A stretch of DNA of 6,125 nucleotides from an uncultured Rhodospirillales bacterium (GTDB lineage Bacteria > Pseudomonadota > Alphaproteobacteria > Acetobacterales > Acetobacteraceae), in the NCBI GenBank assembly GCA_903928045.1, contig CAIYPH010000581.1, forward strand, positions 1-6,125. The letters are read 5' to 3'. Position 1 is the first letter of the stretch, and the number at the start of each line of letters is the position of its first letter. Of the stretch, positions 1 through 6,125 are shown in pieces. The notes beneath the pieces were generated by a model. It was not told the origin of the DNA. It did no database searches and was given only the letters and a program-made list of their open reading frames with translations. Made by a program: the position numbers and the translations under genes.

Positions 1-1106
1 CGCAGGCCGTCGCCGAGGAAGTTGAACGCCAGGATCACCAGGATCACCGGCACGGCGGCCGCGAGCAGCCAGGGCGCGAGAGCAAGGGACTGAATGGATT
101 GTGCATCCTGCAAAAGGATCCCCCAGGAGATCGCCGGCGGGCGCAACCCGAGGCCAAGGAAGGACAGCGAGGTCTCGCTGATGATCATCGCCGGCAGCGC
201 GAGGCTGACGGCGGCGATGATGTGGCTAAGGAAGCTCGGCAACATGTGCCGGAAGATGATCCGCCCCGTGGACGCCCCGGCCAACTCCGCCGCCATCACG
301 AACTCCTCCTCGCGCAGTGCGAGGAACTTGCCGCGCACCACCCGCGCGAGATCGGTCCAGGCCAGCAGCGAGATGATGATGGTGATGGAGAAATAGACCT
401 GGGTGACGCTCCAATCATTCGGCAGCGCGGCGGCGAGGCCGAGCCAGAGCGGAATGGTCGGCATCGAGCGGATCACCTCGATGGTGCGCTGGATCAGCGT
501 ATCGATGAGCCCGCCATAGAGCGCCGAAACGCCGCCGAGCAGCACGCCAAGGAACAGGCTGATCGACACCCCGACCAGCCCGATGGTCAGCGACACCCGT
601 GTCGCCACCATGAGCCGCGACCACACGTCCCGCCCGAGCTGATCCGTGCCGAGGATGAAGATGCCGTCGCCCCGCTCCGGATTGCGCAGCGCGAACAGAT
701 GCGTCGTCGTGGAGATGCCGAGGAAGGTGTATTCATAGCCGGGCGCGAAGAAATCGATCGAGACATGGCGGCTCGGGTCGACGGTGTAGATGAGCTTGAA
801 CGTCCTGGGGTCGCGCACCCCCTTCAGTCCATAGACATGCGGGCTGAAACTGCCGTCATTCTCGAAGAAATGGATCGGCTGCGGCCCGATATAGCTGGTG
901 CGCGCGTCCGTCGCATGCGGGTCGGTGGTGGCGAGGAAATCGGCGCCGAGGGCGACCAGATAGAACAGCACGACCACCACGAGGCTGATCATCGCCACCT
1001 TGTGCCGCTTGAAGCGCCACCACGTCAGCTGCAACTGCGTGGCCACCGCGAAACGCTCGGCCTGGCTGAGGGCAGGCTTGCGCCGGCCGAAGAGGGCTCC
1101 CAGCAT
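1..1106 (-). CDS. ABC importer permease, DppC/OppC type (C-terminus cut by window edge)
   Basis: Inner-membrane subunit that would pair with the DppB-type permease encoded just upstream to form the channel of a peptide/nickel-class ABC importer. The frame reads 368 residues from ATG at 1106 and is open at the left edge. The visible end, ...FNFLGDGL, matches the usual DppC ending, so probably only about 10-20 residues are missing. Seen: a first hydrophobic segment at about 37-55; a long soluble stretch at about 57-152; the DppC-type motif GTDQLGRD at 153-160; further hydrophobic segments at about 171-195, 216-229, 237-254, 293-312 and 346-364; and the EAA loop that contacts the ATPase at about 266-290 (EEEFVMAAELAGAS, then HMLP). 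The start lies 3 bases after the stop of the preceding gene (TGA GCG ATG), which suggests translational coupling; no strong ribosome site is seen. The soluble stretch after the first segment is much longer than in classical DppC and recalls YejE-like permeases. Substrate is unknown. Confidence 0.95.
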   Translation of the reverse strand, partial: MLGALFGRRKPALSQAERFAVATQLQLTWWRFKRHKVAMISLVVVVLFYLVALGADFLATTDPHATDARTSYIGPQPIHFFENDGSFSPHVYGLKGVRDPRTFKLIYTVDPSRHVSIDFFAPGYEYTFLGISTTTHLFALRNPERGDGIFILGTDQLGRDVWSRLMVATRVSLTIGLVGVSISLFLGVLLGGVSALYGGLIDTLIQRTIEVIRSMPTIPLWLGLAAALPNDWSVTQVYFSITIIISLLAWTDLARVVRGKFLALREEEFVMAAELAGASTGRIIFRHMLPSFLSHIIAAVSLALPAMIISETSLSFLGLGLRPPAISWGILLQDAQSIQSLALAPWLLAAAVPVILVILAFNFLGDGL

Positions 1107-1109
1107 CGC

Positions 1110-2099
1110 TCAATCCATCTGGTGGCGCAGACGCGGGTCCACCCACATCAGCACAAGGTCGGAGATGAAGGTGCCGATCACCGTGAGAATGCCGAGCAGC
1201 AGCACGATGGAGCCGGCGAGGAACATGTCCTTCGCCACCAGCGCCTTCACCAGCAGCGGCCCCACGGTCGGCAGGCCGAGCACGATGGAGATGATCACGC
1301 TGCTGGAGACCAGGGCCGGGAAGAGATAGGCGATGTTGCTGGCAAACGGGTTGAGCGCGGCGCGCACGGGATATTTCAGGATGGTCCGCGTCTCCGAGAG
1401 GCCCTTGGCGCGGGCGGTGACCACGTAGGGACGGCGCAGCTCATCAAGCAGGTTGGCGCGCATGATGCGGATCAGCTGCGCCGTGCCGGAGAGTGCCAGG
1501 ATGATCGCTGGCAGCGGTAGATGCTGCATCAGGTCCCACACCCGCCCCCAGGTCCACGGCGCCAGGGCGTATTCCGACGAGAACAACCCGCCGACGCTCA
1601 TGCCGAACTGGGTGAAGGCAAAATACATGATGATGAGCGCGAGGAGGAAATTCGGGATGGCGATGCCGAGAAATCCGATCAGTGTGAAAAGGTAGTCCGC
1701 CAGCGAGTATTGCCGCACCGCGGAGTAGATGCCGATCGGCAGCGCCAATCCCCAGGTGACGATCAGCGCGGAGAGCGAGAGCAGCAACGTCAGCCAGATG
1801 CGATCGCCGATCACCTCGGTGACCGGGCGGCGCCATTCCATCGATTCGCCGAAATCGCCGGAGATGATGCGGAAGATCCACTTGCCGTACTGCACGTAGA
1901 AGGGCTGCCCCAACCCATACAGCTTGCGCATGGCATCCGCCGCCTCGGCAGAAACCGAGGAGCCCGAGGCGGCCAGATTGGCGATGTAGGCGTCCACGAA
2001 GTCGCCCGGCGGGAGCTGGATGATCGCGAAAGACAGGACCGAGATCATCCAGACCGTGACAATGCCGAGCAGCAGGCGGCGCGTGATGAAGGCGATCAC
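1110..2099 (-). CDS. ABC importer permease, DppB/OppB type
   Basis: Complete 329-residue inner-membrane permease, a normal length for DppB-type subunits of peptide/nickel ABC importers. It would form a heterodimeric channel with the DppC-type protein encoded next. Seen: an N-terminus typical of the family (IAFITRRLLLGIVTVW) with a first hydrophobic segment at about 9-27; the conserved region GLGQPFYVQYGKW at 62-74 and GDFGES at 81-86; hydrophobic segments at about 101-123, 137-161, 196-212, 255-276 and 296-318; the EAA loop at about 225-246 (YVVTARAKGLSETR, then YPVR); and the family ending DPRLR at 321-325. The start codon is GTG. It was chosen because it gives the standard family N-terminus and no in-frame upstream start is available; the bases before it (GGCGGCGCC) make only a poor ribosome site. 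It begins 22 bases after the binding-protein stop, so it very likely shares that transcript. No truncation or frameshift is seen. Confidence 0.96.
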   Translation of the reverse strand: MIAFITRRLLLGIVTVWMISVLSFAIIQLPPGDFVDAYIANLAASGSSVSAEAADAMRKLYGLGQPFYVQYGKWIFRIISGDFGESMEWRRPVTEVIGDRIWLTLLLSLSALIVTWGLALPIGIYSAVRQYSLADYLFTLIGFLGIAIPNFLLALIIMYFAFTQFGMSVGGLFSSEYALAPWTWGRVWDLMQHLPLPAIILALSGTAQLIRIMRANLLDELRRPYVVTARAKGLSETRTILKYPVRAALNPFASNIAYLFPALVSSSVIISIVLGLPTVGPLLVKALVAKDMFLAGSIVLLLGILTVIGTFISDLVLMWVDPRLRHQMD

Positions 2100-2121
2100 G
2101 GCGCCGCCGGGGTGGTTTGGA

Positions 2122-4158
2122 TCACGACTTGTAGAACCACGTCTCGGGACGGCTGCTGCCCGGGGTGCGGCAATGCTGGGCGATGCAGGTGCGGCCCGGG
2201 ATATTGCCGAGGCGGCGGCTGGCCATGCGCACGCCCATCAACGCCGGCGACTGCCCGCACGTGCCGATGGTGAACTGCTGGTCAACCATGATCTTCCAGA
2301 CGTCCTGGGCGATCTTGTTGCGCTCCGGCTCCTGCTTGCTTGCGGCCGAGCGGAACAGCTCGAGCGCCTCCAGCATTTTCGGATCGGTCGGCTTGGTGCC
2401 CTGCGTTCCGTTCGAGGCGTACCACTTCGCATGCTCGATGCCGTAGACGCCGCTTGCCACGTCGGTCGGCAGCGCCCAGCTCGAATAGAGATACAGCAGC
2501 TCGGTGCCGCCATTGGTCCAGACGAAGATATGGTGGTCGCTCTTCAGCAGCCGGTTGAAGGCCAGGCCACGCTCGGCCTCCTTCACGTCGCCATAGATGC
2601 CGATCTTACGCCAATGCTGGGCGATCATTTCGGCATGCTTCGGCCAGTCCATGAACGCCTTGACCGCGAGCAGCTCGATCACAATGCGCTTGCCGTTATC
2701 CGGCCGCAGGCGATAGCCCTCACTGTCCTTTTTGGTCAGGCCAAGCCCGTCGAGCAGCTTGTTGGCGGCCGCGACGTCAAGCGTCGACCACTTCTTGCGC
2801 CATTCCGGGCCGGGGTTTTCCGGCATGGATTCGGCCGGACAGGCCGAGCCGGGGGTGGCGAGGCCGAGCCAGAAGGTCTCGTTCAGCTGATCGCGATCGA
2901 TGCCCATCGACAGCGCGCGGCGGAAATCCGCGGTGCCGAGCAGCTTGCCGATCACGTCGTCGCCACGGAAATCCATGTTGACGTGCAGCGTGGTGTCCGA
3001 GCCGTTGAAGGCGAGGTCGAGATGCACGTCGTACTTGCCGCGATCGCGATTCTCCAGGATCACCGGCAATTTCTGCAGATCGATATGGCGCTCCTGCAGA
3101 TCAAGCTCGCCGGCCATCGCCTTGAGGTTCACCACCTCGATATTCTCGGCCAAGGTCATCACCACCTTGTCCATGTACGGCAGCTGGTTGCCATCGGTGT
3201 CGACGGCGTAATAGAATGGGTTGCGCTCCATCGCCCAGGTCGGCGTGTTGATCGGCGTTACCGTCTTCCACGGGCCGAGCGTCGGCAGGTCCGGGTTGAG
3301 CTCCCAATCCTTCTTGACGTGCAGCATCCGCACCCAGCTCTCGAAGCCCGCTGCTTTGGCCTTGGCGTTGACCTCGGCCTCCGAGGAGTATTTCGGCATG
3401 AACTGCTTGAGGTAATGCGCCGGCGCATACGCCGCGTAGGAGTTGCCGCCGGACTGCCGGGTCGCCTGCCCGCCGCCGATCAGCGTGTCGCCGGCCAGCA
3501 TGGAGGGGAACAGGAAATAGGGGTTCTCGAAGACGAACTGCACCGTCGTCTCGTCCACCTTCACCAGCTTGCCCGGCTTACCGCCGGCCGACATGTCGGC
3601 GATCGGGGCGGGCACGATGTCCTTGTTGAGGTACATGTCCTCGTACCAGAACATGAAGTCATCGGCGGTGAAAGCGTGCCCGTCGGACCACTTCATGCCC
3701 TTGCGCAGGAACAGCGTGGTCACCTTGCCGTCGGCCGAGATCTCGTAGCCCTTGGCGACGCAGGGGACGATCTTGCTGCCGGTGAAGTCCCAGAACAGCA
3801 GCTTGTCCGACGCCATGATGCGGTTGCCGTTCTCGCCGTCCGACGGGCCGATGAAGGCGCGGCGCCAGGTGCCGCCATACTTGCCGGTGCTCTCGACCGG
3901 CTTCACCACCATCGGCTCGGCCGGGATGCGCTGCTCGACGGGCGGCAGCTTGCCGGCCTTCACCAGCTCGGCCAGCTGCGGCGCTTCGCTGAACTTGGTG
4001 GGCTTCGGGCCGCCGGCGGGGATCGGGCCTTCCAGCTTGCCGACCAGGCCGGACTGGGTCACCGAGCCGGTGGCCTGCACCGCCTGTGCGAGCGCCTCGG
4101 TGGCTGGCACCGCGGCGAGCGCCGTGGCGTAGCCCAGGAAAGTACGGCGACTGGTCAT
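2122..4158 (-). CDS. ABC transporter solute-binding protein, family 5 (SBP_bac_5), Tat-exported
   Basis: Complete 678-residue periplasmic receptor that would deliver ligand to the two permeases encoded downstream. The ATG at 4158 is preferred over a TTG five codons upstream (4173), because the TTG would sit on the ribosome site GAGGGAG and the ATG opens directly on a twin-arginine leader: MTSRRTFLGYATALAAV, with likely cleavage after residue 24 (ALA) or 26 (AQA). Family 5 hallmarks seen: GGTWRRAF at 95-102; LRKGMKWSDGHAFTADDF at 151-168; ERNPFYY at 312-318 followed by DGNQLPYMD at 322-330; and FRRALSMGIDRDQL at 412-425. It is longer than E. coli DppA (about 500-540 residues) and fits a known long subgroup of over 600 residues. 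It has five cysteines (133, 440, 634, 658, 663), three of them near the C-terminus. Peptide is the default ligand guess, but family 5 receptors also bind nickel chelates, opines and, in Thermotoga, oligosaccharides, so the ligand is not decided by sequence. Confidence 0.95.
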   Translation of the reverse strand: MTSRRTFLGYATALAAVPATEALAQAVQATGSVTQSGLVGKLEGPIPAGGPKPTKFSEAPQLAELVKAGKLPPVEQRIPAEPMVVKPVESTGKYGGTWRRAFIGPSDGENGNRIMASDKLLFWDFTGSKIVPCVAKGYEISADGKVTTLFLRKGMKWSDGHAFTADDFMFWYEDMYLNKDIVPAPIADMSAGGKPGKLVKVDETTVQFVFENPYFLFPSMLAGDTLIGGGQATRQSGGNSYAAYAPAHYLKQFMPKYSSEAEVNAKAKAAGFESWVRMLHVKKDWELNPDLPTLGPWKTVTPINTPTWAMERNPFYYAVDTDGNQLPYMDKVVMTLAENIEVVNLKAMAGELDLQERHIDLQKLPVILENRDRGKYDVHLDLAFNGSDTTLHVNMDFRGDDVIGKLLGTADFRRALSMGIDRDQLNETFWLGLATPGSACPAESMPENPGPEWRKKWSTLDVAAANKLLDGLGLTKKDSEGYRLRPDNGKRIVIELLAVKAFMDWPKHAEMIAQHWRKIGIYGDVKEAERGLAFNRLLKSDHHIFVWTNGGTELLYLYSSWALPTDVASGVYGIEHAKWYASNGTQGTKPTDPKMLEALELFRSAASKQEPERNKIAQDVWKIMVDQQFTIGTCGQSPALMGVRMASRRLGNIPGRTCIAQHCRTPGSSRPETWFYKS

Positions 4159-4164
4159 TTGTTT

Positions 4165-4171
4165 CTCCCTC
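4165..4171 (-). promoter_or_regulatory. Ribosome binding site of the solute-binding protein gene
   Basis: On the minus strand GAGGGAG is followed by six bases (AAACAA) and then the ATG at 4158. This is a strong Shine-Dalgarno match with good spacing. It decides the start: the alternative TTG at 4173 lies immediately upstream of this site and has no such motif at a suitable distance. Confidence 0.85.
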
Positions 4172-4186
4172 AAGCTGGGCCTTGGC

Positions 4187-4246
4187 GGCCCTGGATTCTG
4201 ACGTAAGCCGACAAACTAAGGGAACCCGCCCCGATGTTCCAGGGCC
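4187..4246 (-). repeat. Inverted repeat in the leader of the transporter operon
   Basis: The 103-base gap between the protease stop and the binding-protein start holds a perfect 9-base inverted repeat: GGCCCTGGA at 4187-4195 and TCCAGGGCC at 4238-4246 (plus strand), separated by 42 bases. A third short arm, GGGCC at 4177-4181, can instead pair with GGCCC at 4187-4191 across a 5-base loop, so the middle arm has two exclusive partners. No T-run follows either hairpin, so neither looks like an intrinsic terminator. The gap contains a relatively AT-rich patch around 4196-4220, but I could not find a convincing -35/-10 pair. The pairing is seen directly; any regulatory role is inference, and a chance repeat in GC-rich DNA is possible. 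Confidence 0.4.
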
Positions 4247-4261
4247 TTCCTGCGTCCTGCC

Positions 4262-6125
4262 TCAGATCGGCATGCCCGGCGGCGGCGGCAACGTTCCGGG
4301 CACACGGAAGCGGACCGGGTCCCGCTCGAAGGCGGCGATGGTGGCGAGCGCCGCGCGGCGATGGGCGCGCAGCACCGGATCGGCGGGCATGTCCCCCGCG
4401 AGAACGTCGCGCAGCTCCGCCAGCACATCGGCCACGATCGCCTGCACCGGGGCGGGCGACTCCTCCCGCGCGCCAAGCGCCATCAAGTGGCGCAACATCA
4501 CATGCTCGACGCGCATTTTCACCGCGGCCGCGAGGCCGGTCTCGCCCGGCGCCCGCCACGTTGCGTCCAGCGCCGCCTGCAGCACCTCGTGCAGCGAGGG
4601 CAGGGTGGTGTCCCGATGGTTGTACTCCACCAGCCGCGATGCCCGCGCGGCGTCGAATAGCAGGGCGAATGTATGCGTCGCCGCACCCTCCGCCGCGCCG
4701 AGCGCGTCGAAGGTCAGCCCGGTATGGCCCTGGAAGGAGTCACGCGTGCGGTCATATTCCGGCGGCCGCGGCGGCAGCAGGCTCAGCAGGTCCTCCCGCA
4801 GCGTCAGCACGGCGGGCGCGACGGTCGCCAGCACCGCCTGAACGCCGCGCCGCTGGTCCTCGCCTGGCACCATCTTGGTGACGAGCTGCCCGTCGCCGCG
4901 CATGGCGTAGCGGAATTCGAGCCCGCCGATCAGCTTCACCGCCGCCTCGGTCTGGTAGCGGTGCAGCAGATAGAGCGGCACCAGGCGATCGGCGAGCAGC
5001 GCCATCGGCTGGCCCGGCTTGATCGCCGCCGCCCCGAAGCGCGCCAGCGCCGCCGCCCGCACGTCGAGCAGGCGCAGCAACTCCTCCGCCGCATCCTCCC
5101 CGGTGTCCCAGTTGTGGCCCTTGGGATGCACGCCGGTCTCGGGCACCGCATCCTGCTGGGCGATGGTGTAGAAGCCGGCGCGGGCGGCATCCTCCAGGAT
5201 GCGATCGAGCGCGGCCTTTTCCTCCGCCGGCGTGGTGCCGGGCGGGAACTGGCTGTAGCCCCAGGTGATGGAAATCTCGTCCCATTGGCCGATCTGGTTG
5301 CCGTACGCGGCCGACATGTCGATCCGCCCATTCCCGTCCAGCAGCAGCAGCGGCGCCGGATAGTCGCAGACCGACATCTCCTGGCTGAAGGTGCTGGCGA
5401 CGTGGTTGTGATCCAGCCCCAGCGTATGCGCCACCTCATGCGCCGAAAGCTGGCGCAGCCGGGCCATCATCAGCTCATGCACCTCGGGGCAGGGCGTCGC
5501 GTCGTCATAGGGGGAGAGCAGCGCCTCGGCGATGCTGCGCAGATGGCGCTCGCGCCCCGCCGTCAGCGTCACCACCCCCTGGAGGATTTCACCGGTGCGC
5601 GGGTCCCAGATCATCTTGCCGTTGGAGAAGCCGCGCGTCGCCCGCGCCACCCAGGTGATGATGTTGTAGCGGATGTCGATCGGGTTGGCGTCCTCCGGCA
5701 ACAGCTCGACATAGAAGGCATTGCGGAACCCGGCGGTCTCGAAGGCCTTGTTCCACCACCTGGCACCTTCCAGCAGCGCGGTGCGCATCGGCTCCGGCGT
5801 GCCGCGATCGACGTAATAGACGATCGGCTTCACCGCCTCACTGATGGCGGCATGCGGGTCCTTCTTCTCCAACCGGTGGCGCAGCGTGTAGTGCACGTCG
5901 CGCGACTCCTCCAGCGAGCGGCCGAAATCATGGAAGATCACGCTGCTGAAGAACGATGAGCGCGGGTCGAAAATGCGCGGCTGATAGCCGTCATCCGGCA
6001 GCGCGATGAAGCAGTTGCGCACCCTGAGCGTGATGGAGCGCGGATCGGGCGACAGAGCTGCGAGCCCCTCAAGCTGCCCATTGCCGAACCAGAAGGGCAG
6101 CTGGGTGGCGCGCGGGTTGCTGAAG
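4262..6125 (-). CDS. Zinc-dependent metalloprotease, DUF5117/DUF4953 type (N-terminus cut by window edge)
   Basis: Predicted zinc peptidase; 620 C-terminal residues are visible and the frame is open through the right edge, so the GTG at 6022 is an internal codon and not the start. Numbering from the first visible codon: IVYYVDRGTPEPMR at 101-114 and EGARWWNKAFETAGF at 119-133 are typical of the segment before the catalytic core; DPRTGEIL is at 174-181. The catalytic site HEVAHTLGLDHN at 229-240 fits the metzincin pattern HExxHxxGxxH, with His229, His233 and His239 as zinc ligands and Glu230 as general base. The following turn reads MSVCDYP (250-256), where SVMDY is expected, so Cys253 sits at the Met-turn position. 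The remaining roughly 360 residues form the C-terminal domain, ending GMPI. Family members are usually about 750-900 residues and exported, so some 150-250 residues including any signal peptide are probably missing. Natural substrate unknown. The gene lies 103 bases upstream of the transporter operon on the same strand. Confidence 0.92.
   Translation of the reverse strand, partial: FSNPRATQLPFWFGNGQLEGLAALSPDPRSITLRVRNCFIALPDDGYQPRIFDPRSSFFSSVIFHDFGRSLEESRDVHYTLRHRLEKKDPHAAISEAVKPIVYYVDRGTPEPMRTALLEGARWWNKAFETAGFRNAFYVELLPEDANPIDIRYNIITWVARATRGFSNGKMIWDPRTGEILQGVVTLTAGRERHLRSIAEALLSPYDDATPCPEVHELMMARLRQLSAHEVAHTLGLDHNHVASTFSQEMSVCDYPAPLLLLDGNGRIDMSAAYGNQIGQWDEISITWGYSQFPPGTTPAEEKAALDRILEDAARAGFYTIAQQDAVPETGVHPKGHNWDTGEDAAEELLRLLDVRAAALARFGAAAIKPGQPMALLADRLVPLYLLHRYQTEAAVKLIGGLEFRYAMRGDGQLVTKMVPGEDQRRGVQAVLATVAPAVLTLREDLLSLLPPRPPEYDRTRDSFQGHTGLTFDALGAAEGAATHTFALLFDAARASRLVEYNHRDTTLPSLHEVLQAALDATWRAPGETGLAAAVKMRVEHVMLRHLMALGAREESPAPVQAIVADVLAELRDVLAGDMPADPVLRAHRRAALATIAAFERDPVRFRVPGTLPPPPGMPI

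Noticed and set aside
99..1520. Plus-strand open frame of 473 codons opposite the two permease genes
   Set aside because: It spans the antisense of two different genes and their junction, and its product is rich in Arg, Asp, Glu, Gln and His with low complexity. This is a GC-driven shadow frame.
2020..4206. Plus-strand open frame of 728 codons antisense to the whole solute-binding protein gene
   Set aside because: It lies opposite a gene with clear family motifs and a good ribosome site. Its product is dominated by Arg, His, Asp, Leu and Ala with no recognisable domain, as expected when GC-biased third positions remove stops from an antisense frame.
4187..4246. Intrinsic terminator after the metalloprotease gene
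   Set aside because: The stem has a 42-base loop and no T-run on the minus strand after either possible hairpin, so it does not meet the usual pattern.
4673..5959. Plus-strand open frame of 428 codons opposite the metalloprotease
   Set aside because: The opposite strand encodes an intact zinc protease motif in a conserved frame; the plus-strand product is Arg/Gln/His-rich with no domain.
4262..6022. Treating GTG at 6022 as the start of the metalloprotease
   Set aside because: The same frame stays open for 34 more codons to the window edge with family-like sequence (FWFGNGQLEGLAALSPDPRS), so this is an internal valine codon.

Overview
The window is a GC-rich stretch typical of a proteobacterial chromosome. 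The protein styles (a Tat-type leader on a large family 5 solute-binding protein, and a metalloprotease of the DUF5117/DUF4953 type) suggest an alphaproteobacterium such as Hyphomicrobiales or Acetobacteraceae. That placement is inferred from protein style and base composition, not from a marker gene. All four real genes lie on the minus strand and read from right to left. Coding density is high: the only gap above 25 bases is about 103 bases (4159-4261).

In transcription order: (1) 6125-4262 is most of a large zinc-dependent metalloprotease whose N-terminal part lies beyond the right edge. (2) 4158-2122 is a complete 678-residue extracytoplasmic solute-binding protein of the peptide/nickel/oligosaccharide class with a twin-arginine leader. 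(3) 2099-1110 is a complete DppB-type membrane permease. (4) 1106-1 is a DppC-type permease lacking only its last few residues beyond the left edge. The last three form an ABC importer operon with gaps of 22 and 3 bases. The ATPase subunits are not in the window and are expected downstream (left) of it.

A reasonable reading is a nutrient-scavenging locus. The binding protein captures a peptide-like or oligosaccharide ligand in the periplasm and the two permeases form the channel. The neighbouring protease might generate peptides for it, but this is only inferred from adjacency.

I found no RNA genes, mobile elements, CRISPR arrays or defence genes, and no clearly new system. The points most worth a second look are a cysteine where metzincin-type proteases normally have the Met-turn methionine, a set of mutually exclusive inverted-repeat arms in the leader of the transporter operon, and a large periplasmic insert in the DppC-type permease. 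Several very long plus-strand reading frames are antisense shadows of these genes.
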